64,000 bases of DNA. It comes from Sinomonas humi (GTDB taxonomy: Bacteria > Actinomycetota > Actinomycetes > Actinomycetales > Micrococcaceae). How positions within the stretch are numbered: position 1 is the first letter of the stretch; each line of letters starts with the position of its first letter. The stretch covers positions 62,001 to 126,000 of the forward strand of contig NZ_JTDL01000037.1 of the NCBI RefSeq assembly GCF_000802235.1. Direction: 5' to 3'. Shown here piece after piece: positions 8,319 to 16,078 of this stretch. A program made the position numbers and the translations under genes. The notes below the pieces were generated by a model. It had not been told where the DNA came from. It did not search any database and saw only the letters and a program-made list of their open reading frames with translations.

Positions 8319-9080
8319 GATCGGTCCCGAATACGCCTGCTGCGCCTCGGCCACGGTGCGATTGGCGTCGTTCCACACTGGAAGGTGAGTCAGGAGCAGG
8401 CGCTTCGCTCCGGCGTCGGACGCCGCCTGCCCTGCCCGGAGCCCGGTGAGGTGCACGCCGTCGATCGCGTCATCCCGGCCCTCGTGATAAGCGGCCTCGC
8501 ACAGGAACATGTCCGCATCGCGTGCGGCGTCGAGCAATCCGGGGCAGGAGTCGGTGTCCCCTGAATACGCGAGAATCCGCCGCTCGATCGTTCCATCCCG
8601 CCGCGGTTCGACCGCCTCGATGCGCATGGCGTACGCCTCGGCGATCGGATGGCGTGCAGCGTGGACGCTGAAGCGGAACGGCCCGAGCTCGACTGTCTCC
8701 CCCACGGTCCACGTGTGGAATTCGAAGTCCTCGTGGAGATTGGCTGCAGGCTCCATGTCGAGGGCGATCGAGATCCGGCGCGCCGTCGCTTCGGGCCCCC
8801 AGACGGGAACGCGCCCCGCTGCCCAGCCCTTCGGGTCCCAGTGGATCGCGACCTGGAGGCCTGTGAGGTCCATGCAGTGGTCGGGGTGCAGGTGGCTGAG
8901 CAGGACCCCGTCGATGTCCTCGAGATCCATGTACCTCTGCAGGGTCCCGAGCGCGCCCGAGCCGAGATCGAGGAGGACCCGCCAGTCGCGGTCGCCGTCG
9001 TTCGCCGTGAGGAGGTAGCAGCTCGCCGGCGAACTCGGGCCGGGGAAGGAACCACTGCACCCGACGATAGTGAGCTTCAC
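8283..9080 (-). CDS. MBL-fold metallohydrolase, Rv1339-like cyclic nucleotide phosphodiesterase
   Basis: 265 residues. The HxHxDH zinc motif appears as [14 protein letters not shown], followed by a metal aspartate in AYSGDTDSC and a late LLLTHLPVW histidine. Order and family match M. tuberculosis Rv1339, placed between murI and rphA and reported as an atypical class II cAMP phosphodiesterase; by homology this protein may degrade cAMP. Its ATG overlaps the murI stop by 4 bases. Confidence 0.8.
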   Translation of the reverse strand: MKLTIVGCSGSFPGPSSPASCYLLTANDGDRDWRVLLDLGSGALGTLQRYMDLEDIDGVLLSHLHPDHCMDLTGLQVAIHWDPKGWAAGRVPVWGPEATARRISIALDMEPAANLHEDFEFHTWTVGETVELGPFRFSVHAARHPIAEAYAMRIEAVEPRRDGTIERRILAYSGDTDSCPGLLDAARDADMFLCEAAYHEGRDDAIDGVHLTGLRAGQAASDAGAKRLLLTHLPVWNDANRTVAEAQQAYSGPISVAVAGVHYIV

Positions 9081-10081
9081 GGGTGAATCCTATCCGCGGC
9101 CGGGTCGGCGGCCGTGGAGGGCTCCACGAAATACGAGACGCGCCCCATGCTGCCCGCGCTCGCGTCCTCGCGCGCCGCCTCGATCATCTCGGGGGTGATG
9201 CGCGCGAGGCTTCCCGTGGGGTAATGCGCTGCGACGTGCTCGGCATGCTCGACGCGCTGCACCTCGGGCCCGAGGAAGCGCCGGGCCAGGATCTCGAACT
9301 GCGCGGCGTCGCCTGTCGCAAGGAAGGTATGGGTGGGAGGCTCCGAGGAGCGCCGCTCGAGGCCGTGGCTGACGAGGGCGCGGTAGACGTCCTTCGCGGT
9401 CTCCTCGGCGCTCGAGACGAGCGTCACGCCGTCGCCCATGACGTAGCTGATGACGCCGGTGAGCAGCGGGTAGTGCGTGCAGCCCAGGACGAGCGTGTCC
9501 ACGCCAGCCTCGCGGAGGGGCGCGAGGTAGCCCTCCGCCGCTTCGAGGAGCTCGGGCCCCGTCGTAACGCCGGCCTCGACGTAGGGCACGAACTCGGGGC
9601 AGGCTGCAGAGCTGATCTCCAGGTCGGGCGCGGCGGCGAAAGTGTCCTCGTAGGCGCGCGAGCCTACGGTCGCGCTCGTTCCGATGACGCCGACCCTGCC
9701 GTTGCGGGTCGCGACGACGGCCCGCCGCACGGCTGGTTGGATGACCTCGATCACCGGGATGCCGTAGCGAGCGGTATAGCGTTCCCGAGCGTCCCTGAGC
9801 ACCGCCGCCGACGCCGAATTGCACGCGATCGTCAGGAGCTTCACGCCGGAGTCGACGAGCTCGTCCATCACGCCGAGTGCGTTCGCGCGGACCTCGGCGA
9901 TGGGAAGCGGGCCGTAGGGACCATGGGCGGTGTCTCCCACGTACAGGACAGACTCGTTCGGCAGCTGATCGATCACTGCCCGGGCGACTGTGAGGCCCCC
10001 GACGCCCGAATCGAAGATCCCGATCGGCCTTTCCGAGCGCTCGAGCGTCGCGTCCTCTCCGCTCTCAGCCCTTCTGATCAT
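9077..10081 (-). CDS. murI: Glutamate racemase
   Basis: 334 residues, longer than the usual 260-280 because of extra residues at both ends. It contains [15 protein letters not shown] and the two catalytic cysteine motifs, ACNSAS and GCTHYPLL. It makes D-glutamate for peptidoglycan. It sits 4 bp downstream of the DUF2017 gene, in a clpS-DUF2017-murI-MBL operon. Confidence 0.95.
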   Translation of the reverse strand: MIRRAESGEDATLERSERPIGIFDSGVGGLTVARAVIDQLPNESVLYVGDTAHGPYGPLPIAEVRANALGVMDELVDSGVKLLTIACNSASAAVLRDARERYTARYGIPVIEVIQPAVRRAVVATRNGRVGVIGTSATVGSRAYEDTFAAAPDLEISSAACPEFVPYVEAGVTTGPELLEAAEGYLAPLREAGVDTLVLGCTHYPLLTGVISYVMGDGVTLVSSAEETAKDVYRALVSHGLERRSSEPPTHTFLATGDAAQFEILARRFLGPEVQRVEHAEHVAAHYPTGSLARITPEMIEAAREDASAGSMGRVSYFVEPSTAADPAADRIHP

Positions 10082-10085
10082 TCAC

Positions 10086-10703
10086 CTAGCCCTTTCCGCT
10101 GCCCGGCGTGTCGCCGCGTCGCTTCACGCGACCAGCCTTCGCCTGGTGGGCGGTCATCATTGCATCGATCAGCGTGGTCTGGAGCCACGTCACGAAGTTG
10201 TAGACGAGCGCCAGGTACGCATCGACGTCGTCATCCCCGACGTCGGACCAGTCAGCCACCGAATGGACGCGCTCGGCGTCCTCCTCGCTTCTGATGCCGA
10301 GCCGCTCGGCGAGGACGAGCCTGACATCTGTGAGCGCCGTGGCCCAGTGCTCGGCGGCCGTCGCGTCGAGCACGACGTCGCGCGCCTCAAGGCCCAGCGC
10401 GGCCGCACGAAGCGCGCCAGCCTTCGTCTCCCGCAGCGAACGCTCGGTGAGCCGACGGAACTCGAGCGAGGCCTCCCCGTCGTCCTTCGAGATGTTCGGA
10501 AGGAGGCGCTTGACCGCGGGGTCCTCCGGCTCCGAAGCATTCGGGCTGATCCCGACGAGCGCGGCGAGGGGATCCTCGTCCGGCTGCTCTTCCGGCTCGA
10601 GAAGGGCGACGACATCCCGGAACAGCCCGCGGAGGAGCTCACGCTCGGCGTCCTCGAAACGAGCGCTGATGCCCTTCCGGCCGTACGTGAACGGCTCAGC
10701 CAT
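10086..10703 (-). CDS. DUF2017 family protein
   Basis: 205 residues, acidic and without membrane segments. It opens AEPFTYGRKGISARFEDAE and has a helical C-terminal half with VYNFVTWLQTTLIDAM. DUF2017 genes follow clpS across actinobacteria, but no biochemical function is established. The start overlaps the end of clpS by 8 bp, so coupled translation with the N-degron adaptor is likely. Confidence 0.85.
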   Translation of the reverse strand: MAEPFTYGRKGISARFEDAERELLRGLFRDVVALLEPEEQPDEDPLAALVGISPNASEPEDPAVKRLLPNISKDDGEASLEFRRLTERSLRETKAGALRAAALGLEARDVVLDATAAEHWATALTDVRLVLAERLGIRSEEDAERVHSVADWSDVGDDDVDAYLALVYNFVTWLQTTLIDAMMTAHQAKAGRVKRRGDTPGSGKG

Positions 10704-11013
10704 CTTCGCCAGCCCTCTCGACTGTGGCCCACAGCCCGTAGTTGTGCATCGCGACGGCCTGCCGCTCGACGGTCTCCTTTGAACCGTGCGAAACGATCGA
10801 GCGGCCCTCGGTGTGGACCTGCATCATGAGCGCTTCGGCCTTCGACTCGCTGTAGCCGAAGTAGGTCTGGAACACGTAGCTCACGTAGCTCATGAGATTG
10901 ACGGGGTCGTTCCAGACGACGAGGTTCCACGGGACGATGTGCGCGGTGTCCGTTCCCGCCGTCGTCTGTTCTCGGAGGCCAGGACTTGGTTCCGTGGCGA
11001 CGCTCAGGCTCAT
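10696..11013 (-). CDS. clpS: ClpS, adaptor of the Clp protease
   Basis: 105 residues from the ATG at 11013. The core WNLVVWNDPVNLMSYVSYVF and the later GRSIVSHGSKETVERQAV are ClpS signatures, including the pocket that binds N-degron residues and hands substrates to ClpC/ClpA. An ATG at 11022 is possible, but TAGAAT ending 7 nt before 11013 favours a leaderless mRNA starting there. It is first gene of the operon leading to murI and diverges from pncB. Confidence 0.93.
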   Translation of the reverse strand: MSLSVATEPSPGLREQTTAGTDTAHIVPWNLVVWNDPVNLMSYVSYVFQTYFGYSESKAEALMMQVHTEGRSIVSHGSKETVERQAVAMHNYGLWATVERAGEDG

Positions 11014-11020
11014 GGCTTCC

Positions 11021-11026
11021 ATTCTA
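11021..11026 (-). promoter_or_regulatory. -10 element TAGAAT for clpS operon
   Basis: A near-consensus TAGAAT on the minus strand lies 7 nt before the ATG at 11013. It overlaps the alternative ATG at 11022, which argues against that start. Confidence 0.55.
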
Positions 11027-11073
11027 GGCAGGCCCGTGCCCCGGTCCTCGGCACCCACTCGCGCGGCCGCGGA

Positions 11074-11079
11074 TAGAGT
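11074..11079 (+). promoter_or_regulatory. -10 element TAGAGT for pncB-pncA
   Basis: TAGAGT, 6 nt, then GTG at 11086. It is divergent from the clpS promoter about 50 bp away. Confidence 0.55.
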
Positions 11080-11085
11080 AAGGCC

Positions 11086-12435
11086 GTGACCTCTTCGAGC
11101 GCCAAGGAATACTCGCCGCAGGAACCGCCCCGCACCTCGCTTTTCACCGACCACTACGAGCTGACGATGCTCCAGGCCTCCCTGCACTCGGGGGCCGCGC
11201 ACCGTAGCGCCGTGTTCGAGGTCTTCGCCCGGCGGCTTCCCGACGGGCGGCGGTACGGCGTCGTCGCGGGTACCGGCCGACTGCTCGAGGGAATCGCCGG
11301 GTTCCGGTTCTCGGAGACCGAACTCGGGTTCCTCGAGCGCGCGGCTGTCGTGAATCGGGAGACGCTCGACTATCTGGCCGACTTCCGGTTCTCCGGGGAT
11401 GTCTGGGGCTATGCCGAGGGCGAGGCCTACTTTCCGAACTCGCCGATCCTCATCGTCGAATCGACGTTCGCCGAGGCCTGCATCCTCGAGACGTACCTCC
11501 TGTCGGTGCTCAACCATGATTCGGCAATCGCCTCGGCCGCCTCGCGCATGACCATCGCGGCGAACGGGCGGCCATGCATCGAGATGGGATCTCGCCGGAC
11601 CCACGAGGAGGCTGCCGTCGCCGCGGCGCGTGCCGCCGTCGTCGCCGGCTTCGCGAGCACCTCGAACCTGGAAGCGGGGCTCCGTTACGGCATTCGCACC
11701 GTGGGCACCGCCGCACACTCGTTCACTCTGCTCCACGACACCGAGCGCGCGGCGTTCGAGGCGCAGATCGCCTCGATGGGGGCAGACACCACGCTGCTCG
11801 TCGACACGTACGACGTCGAGTCCGCCGTCCGTACGGCCGTCGAGATCGCGGGTGAGCGGCTGGGCGCCGTCCGCCTCGACTCTGGGGACCTCATCGGCCA
11901 GGCGCACTCCGTGCGGCGGCTCCTCGACGAGCTTGGCAATGTCAACACGAGAATCGTCGTGACCTCTGACCTCGACGAGTACGCGATCGCGGCCCTCGCC
12001 GCCGCGCCCGTCGACTCATACGGCGTGGGCACCGCCCTCGTGACGGGCTCGGGCGCCCCGACGGCCTCCATGGTCTACAAGCTGGTGAGCCGCACCGACG
12101 ACGACGGGGAATTCGTCTCAGTTGCCAAGGCCGCGAAGAACAAGCAATCGGTCGGCGGACGCAAGTACGCCCTACGGCGGCTCGACGAGCGCGGCACAGC
12201 GACCACCGAGGTCATCGGCGTCGGGCGTCCTCCCGTGGGAGACAGCAACGACCGTCTCCTGCTCGAGCACTTCATCGTCAAGGGCGAGCTGCAGCCCGGC
12301 TGGACCGGGCCCGAAGGGGTCGAGCGGGCCCGGGCTCGCCATGAGGCTTCGATCGCTGAGCTCCCCGCCTCCGCGCGTCGAATGCACCGCGGCGAGGCTG
12401 TGATTCCGACGGTGTACATGGAAGACGGGGAATGA
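11086..12435 (+). CDS. pncB: Nicotinate phosphoribosyltransferase
   Basis: 449 residues. It opens with SLFTDHYELTMLQA and contains the conserved GTAAHSFTLLH (active-site histidine) and VRLDSGDLIGQAHSVR. It converts nicotinate and PRPP to nicotinate mononucleotide in NAD salvage. The next gene encodes nicotinamidase, which supplies nicotinate, so the two form a complete entry step. Only one base separates their stop and start. Confidence 0.95.
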   Translation: MTSSSAKEYSPQEPPRTSLFTDHYELTMLQASLHSGAAHRSAVFEVFARRLPDGRRYGVVAGTGRLLEGIAGFRFSETELGFLERAAVVNRETLDYLADFRFSGDVWGYAEGEAYFPNSPILIVESTFAEACILETYLLSVLNHDSAIASAASRMTIAANGRPCIEMGSRRTHEEAAVAAARAAVVAGFASTSNLEAGLRYGIRTVGTAAHSFTLLHDTERAAFEAQIASMGADTTLLVDTYDVESAVRTAVEIAGERLGAVRLDSGDLIGQAHSVRRLLDELGNVNTRIVVTSDLDEYAIAALAAAPVDSYGVGTALVTGSGAPTASMVYKLVSRTDDDGEFVSVAKAAKNKQSVGGRKYALRRLDERGTATTEVIGVGRPPVGDSNDRLLLEHFIVKGELQPGWTGPEGVERARARHEASIAELPASARRMHRGEAVIPTVYMEDGE

Positions 12436-12436
12436 A

Positions 12437-13039
12437 GTGACGAAGATAGACCCCATGAAGCGTGCACTCATCATTGTCGACGTGCAGAACGACTTCTGCG
12501 AGGGCGGTTCCTTGGCGGTCGACGGCGGCGCCGCCGTCGCGGCGCGGCTCACCGACTACGTCGCGCAGCACGGAAACGAGTACGGGGCGATCGTGACGAC
12601 GCAGGATTGGCACATCGATCCGGGCTCGCACTTCTCCCCGGCGCCGGACTACGTGGACTCGTGGCCCCCACACTGCGTCGCGGGCACCGAAGGGTCTTCC
12701 TTTCACCCGAGCCTCGACGTCTCGAGCGTCGATGCCATGTTCCGCAAGGGCCAGTACGCCGCCGCCTATTCTGGGTTCGAGGGGCACTTGGCGCAGGCAG
12801 GCGATGCCCAGGGCTCGTCCGACGATTCACCGGGCCTCGCCGATTGGCTCGCCAAGCACGAGGTGACCGACGTCGACGTCGCCGGCCTCGCAACCGACTA
12901 CTGCGTACGGGCGACCGCCCTCGACGCCGCCCGCCTCGGCTACCGCACGAGAGTGCTCCCCGGCCTGTGCGCCGGGATCGCTGAGGATCTCTCCCCCACC
13001 TTCCACGAACTCGAGGCGGCTGGGATCACGCTCGCCTAG
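12437..13039 (+). CDS. pncA: Nicotinamidase (isochorismatase family)
   Basis: 200 residues. The catalytic triad is visible: Asp in LIIVDVQNDFC, Lys in MFRKGQY, and Cys in ATDYCVRATALDA. The metal site is TQDWHIDPGSHF. It hydrolyses nicotinamide to nicotinate for PncB. It starts at GTG 12437 or ATG 12455, with a good SD-like region inside the pncB end. Only 9 bp after its stop the repeat array begins. Confidence 0.95.
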   Translation: MTKIDPMKRALIIVDVQNDFCEGGSLAVDGGAAVAARLTDYVAQHGNEYGAIVTTQDWHIDPGSHFSPAPDYVDSWPPHCVAGTEGSSFHPSLDVSSVDAMFRKGQYAAAYSGFEGHLAQAGDAQGSSDDSPGLADWLAKHEVTDVDVAGLATDYCVRATALDAARLGYRTRVLPGLCAGIAEDLSPTFHELEAAGITLA

Positions 13040-13048
13040 CGTTCGTCC

Positions 13049-13189
13049 GTCACCTCCCGACGGTCCCCACCCTCCAGAAGTCACCTCCCGACGCTCCGCC
13101 ACCATCCAGAAGTCACCTCCCGACGCTTAGCCACCATCCAGAAGTCACCTCCCGACGCTCCGCGACCATGCAGAAGTCACCTCCCGACG
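13049..13189 (+). repeat. Left array: five 14-bp cores at 31-32-bp period
   Basis: GTCACCTCCCGACG occurs at 13049, 13080, 13112, 13144 and 13176. The 17-18-bp spacers are near identical to each other (CTCCGCCACCATCCAGAA and variants). The last core ends 1 bp before the stop codon of the DUF559 gene. TCACCTCC within the core is the anti-Shine-Dalgarno octamer; the opposite strand reads GGAGGTGA. Confidence 0.95.
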
Positions 13190-13190
13190 G

Positions 13191-14114
13191 TCATGCAGCT
13201 GTCCGGGCCAGATGCTGCCGAATCCGCCGTATGACGCCGTGGAAGTCGTCGCGGAGGTCCTCGACGGTGACATGGAGAATCGACCAGCCAGCGGCCCGGA
13301 ATGCTCGATCCCGCCGAGCATCGCTGAGCCGCTGGGCCTCGTCGAGATGATGTGAACCCTCGTATTGGATCGCGAGCCGATAAGCCCGGACCCCAAGATC
13401 AGCCGTCGGCGACTTTGGATTCTCCGGAAAGAGCGCTATCTGAAGCTCGGGCTCGGGTAGCCCCGCGTAGTGAATTGCCAGCCGCAGGAGGGTTTCGGGA
13501 ACGGAATCTGCACCGACCCGCATCAGTTCCAGCGCAGCCTTTGCTCGGCCAACCCCACGCGACCACGAATGTGCTTTCACCATCTCATAAAGGGAGCCGA
13601 GCGTGGAGTACGGCTGTTCGCGTCCTTCGAACTCTGGGCGAGGAATGCGGATGAGCTGGTCGCCGAGGGCAACGAGATGATCCGGAGTCAGTTCGTTGGC
13701 AAGATCAAGCCAAGTTCTGGCTGGCGTCGTCACCAGCATGCCTTGAATGTGGTGAAGCTCGCCGGGAAAGACTCGGACCGAATGCCCAACAACGCCCTTC
13801 CGCCGCACGCGGGAAAGGTGACTTGGTTTGCTGAGATGAAGTTGCCCGTGGTCTTCGCACCATGGCGGAAGCGGGAGACCTTGGACAGCCGCAGCTGTGC
13901 GATGCGAGCCCCAGGCTTGTGGTGTCACCGCGAGATGCACCTCAAGCCGCTCCGCGACCCCGGGCCTGTGTCCAGCCGGCCAGTAGATCTCCCTACTGCG
14001 GTGCTCGAGGTCCTTCGCGCGTAGCCTTCGGGGGACGACGCCAGCGCCCAACGCCTCAGCGTAGGTAAACGATTGTCGAGAGAGGGGATCCGGAAGGGGT
14101 GCGCGAGCAGTCAT
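13191..14114 (-). CDS. DUF559 domain protein with AbiEi-like N-terminal region
   Basis: About 307 residues from the ATG at 14114 (a GTG at 14120 is possible; numbering here counts from that GTG). Residues 1-180 resemble the winged-helix and linker part of AbiEi-type proteins. Residues 200-300 are DUF559, related to the Vsr/PD-(D/E)xK endonucleases: E209, D241 in TADLGV, QYEGSHH at 252-258, and a RRDRAFRAAGW helix. Q252 replaces the glutamate found in many relatives. It is probably a DNA or RNA nuclease or binder. Promoter signals are weak (CAGACT 6 nt before 14114). Repeat arrays abut both sides. Confidence 0.8.
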   Translation of the reverse strand: MTARAPLPDPLSRQSFTYAEALGAGVVPRRLRAKDLEHRSREIYWPAGHRPGVAERLEVHLAVTPQAWGSHRTAAAVQGLPLPPWCEDHGQLHLSKPSHLSRVRRKGVVGHSVRVFPGELHHIQGMLVTTPARTWLDLANELTPDHLVALGDQLIRIPRPEFEGREQPYSTLGSLYEMVKAHSWSRGVGRAKAALELMRVGADSVPETLLRLAIHYAGLPEPELQIALFPENPKSPTADLGVRAYRLAIQYEGSHHLDEAQRLSDARRDRAFRAAGWSILHVTVEDLRDDFHGVIRRIRQHLARTAA

Positions 14115-14167
14115 GGCCACAGTCTGGCGGGAAATTCGGAACTCCGCCCTGAGTTATCCACAGGCAC

Positions 14168-14277
14168 CGTCGGGAGGTGACCCCTGAACCCCAACACACC
14201 GTCGGGAGCTGACCCCTGAACCCCAACACACCGTCGGGAGGTGACCCCTGAACCCCAACACACCGTCGGGAGGTGAC
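14168..14277 (+). repeat. Right array: four inverted cores at 32-bp period
   Basis: CGTCGGGAGGTGAC, the reverse complement of the left-array core, occurs at 14168, 14200 (one mismatch), 14232 and 14264. The spacers are identical 18-mers (CCCTGAACCCCAACACAC), unrelated to the left spacers. The array lies between the DUF559 start and the helicase stop. Confidence 0.95.
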
Positions 14278-14296
14278 GGGTGGATGGCAGCTGCGG

Positions 14297-16078
14297 CTAG
14301 GCGCGGCCGATGAACCACTCCTGCAGCTTCTTGAGCCGCGCGCGCAGCTGATCTTCGCTCGCCAGGGCGACGGCGGGGCCGCCGCAGACCTCCCGCAGCT
14401 TCGTATGGACGACGCCGTGCGGAGTCCCGGTGCGCGCGCTCCACGCGGAGACGTTCTTCGCGAGCTCGTGGCGGAGGTCCATGAGGAGACGGTGATCCGG
14501 GACTCCAGCGGGCGACGACGAGACGGGCTTCGTCTTCCGCCGAGACACTTGCTCCTGCTGGCGTTGGCGGAGCAGCATCGCGACCTGATCCGCGTCGAGC
14601 AGGCCGGGGATGCCGAGGAAGTCGAGTTCCTCATCGGAGCCGATCTCACCGCCTGTGCCGAACTCGCCGCCGTCGAACAGCACCCTGTCGAATGCCGCCT
14701 GTGATTCGAGCGCCTCGTATTTGCCCTTGGCGAGTGTGTCCGAGGCCTTCTCTTCACGGTTCGCCTCATCGAGAAGAGACTCCTCGAGGTCCATGATCCC
14801 GTCTTCGTCCGTCGAGGGACGGTCCAACGCATGGTCCCGCTCAGCCTCCATCGAATTCGCGAGCGCCATGAGCTGCGGCACGGAGGGGAGGAACACCGAC
14901 GCCGTCTCCCCCCGCCGTCGTGCGCGCACGAAGCGGCCAACGGCCTGGGCGAAGAACAGCGGGGTCGAAGTGGACGTGGCGTACACGCCCACGGCGAGCC
15001 GCGGCACATCGACCCCTTCAGACACCATGCGAACCGCAACCATCCATCGCGACTCGTCGGAGGAGAACTCCTCGATGCGGCTTGACGCCTTGGCATCGTC
15101 GGAGAGGATGATCGCAGGCGATTCACCGGTGATCTTCTTGAGCTGGCCCGCATAGGCGCGCGCGTCCTCGTGATCAGTCGCGATGACGAGTCCCCCGGCG
15201 TCGGGAACGGTGCGGCGGACCTCGGTGAGACGGCGATCCGCAGCGGCGAGGACCGCAGGGATCCACTCTCCCTGTGGATTGAGCGCAGTGCGCCATGCCT
15301 GCGCCGTGACGTCCTTGGTCACCGCGGCTTCACCCAGCGACGCGGCCATCTCCTCACCCGCACTCGTGCGCCATCTCATCTGGCCCGAGTAGGCCATGAA
15401 GATGACCGGCCTAACGACGTGGTCGCGGAGCGCCTCGCCATACCCGTACGTGTAGTCAGCCTTCGAGCGGCGGATCCCATCTGCGTCCTCCACGTAGTCG
15501 ACGAACGGGATGGGCGATGTGTCGGAGCGGAATGGGGTGCCGGTGAGGGCGAGCCGTCGTACCGCCGGATCGAAGGCCTCGCGCAGGCCGTCGCCCCATG
15601 AGAGCGACTCGCCGCCGTGGTGGATCTCGTCGAGGATGACCAGTGTCCGAGCGGCCTCGGTCTTGGCGCGGTGGAGGAGCGGCTTGCTCGCCACCTGGGC
15701 ATAGGTGACGGCCACGCCGATGAAGTCGCGCCCATGCTGGCCGTCGGAGTTCTTGAAGTTGGGATCGATCGCGATCCCAACGCGCGCCGCCGCATCGGCC
15801 CACTGTCGCTTGAGGTGGTCGGTCGGCGCCACGATGGTGATCCGGTTGACCAGACCACGATCGATGAGCGTGGAGGCAACCCGAAGGGCGAACGTGGTCT
15901 TTCCGGCACCGGGCGTTGCGACCGCGAGATAGTCACGAGGGGCGCGTTCGAGGTACTTGTCGAGCGCCTCCTGCTGCCACGCGCGCAGCTTTGGTGCGGT
16001 CCCCCATGCGGCACGTTCGGGGTAGGCCGGGGAGAGCGCCCGCGAAGACTCCTGCCCGCCGAAGAGCGTATCCGTCAC
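14297..16078 (-). CDS. Superfamily 2 DEAD/DEAH-box helicase
   Basis: 593 residues. Motifs in order: ATPGAGKTTFAL (Walker A, about 54-65), LDEIHHGGE (motif II, DEIH), LTGTPFRSD (motif III), and QAVGRFVRARR (motif VI). The ResIII-like ATPase core is followed by a 250-residue C-terminal part without a recognised nuclease. It probably unwinds or translocates on nucleic acid in repair. Its start overlaps the stop of the upstream MFS gene by 4 bases. Nothing ties it functionally to the neighbouring DUF559 gene except position. Confidence 0.88.
   Translation of the reverse strand: MTDTLFGGQESSRALSPAYPERAAWGTAPKLRAWQQEALDKYLERAPRDYLAVATPGAGKTTFALRVASTLIDRGLVNRITIVAPTDHLKRQWADAAARVGIAIDPNFKNSDGQHGRDFIGVAVTYAQVASKPLLHRAKTEAARTLVILDEIHHGGESLSWGDGLREAFDPAVRRLALTGTPFRSDTSPIPFVDYVEDADGIRRSKADYTYGYGEALRDHVVRPVIFMAYSGQMRWRTSAGEEMAASLGEAAVTKDVTAQAWRTALNPQGEWIPAVLAAADRRLTEVRRTVPDAGGLVIATDHEDARAYAGQLKKITGESPAIILSDDAKASSRIEEFSSDESRWMVAVRMVSEGVDVPRLAVGVYATSTSTPLFFAQAVGRFVRARRRGETASVFLPSVPQLMALANSMEAERDHALDRPSTDEDGIMDLEESLLDEANREEKASDTLAKGKYEALESQAAFDRVLFDGGEFGTGGEIGSDEELDFLGIPGLLDADQVAMLLRQRQQEQVSRRKTKPVSSSPAGVPDHRLLMDLRHELAKNVSAWSARTGTPHGVVHTKLREVCGGPAVALASEDQLRARLKKLQEWFIGRA

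Larger units (their letters stand above)
13049..14277 (-). mobile_element. Putative DUF559 cassette bounded by inverted repeat arrays
   Basis: The interval between pncA (stop 13039) and the helicase gene (stop codon at 14297) holds only a DUF559 gene and two arrays sharing one 14-bp core in opposite orientation, both with 32-bp period. The outermost cores, 13049-13062 and 14264-14277, form perfect 14-bp terminal inverted repeats. Neighbouring gene order is otherwise the usual one, so this looks like an inserted unit. No target-site duplication was recognised and mobility is inference. Confidence 0.45.

Noticed and set aside
13049-14277. CRISPR array
   Set aside because: The 18-bp segments between cores are near identical within each array instead of unique, cores are only 14 bp, and no cas gene is present.
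14056-15153. 365-codon minus-strand frame reading through the right repeat array and the helicase 3' end
   Set aside because: It is an out-of-frame shadow; the repeated peptide it encodes comes from the DNA repeat.
14297-16078. Helicase plus DUF559 as a two-gene restriction-type defence system
   Set aside because: The helicase is translationally coupled to an MFS and DUF3039 gene and separated from the DUF559 gene by a repeat array; only adjacency links them.
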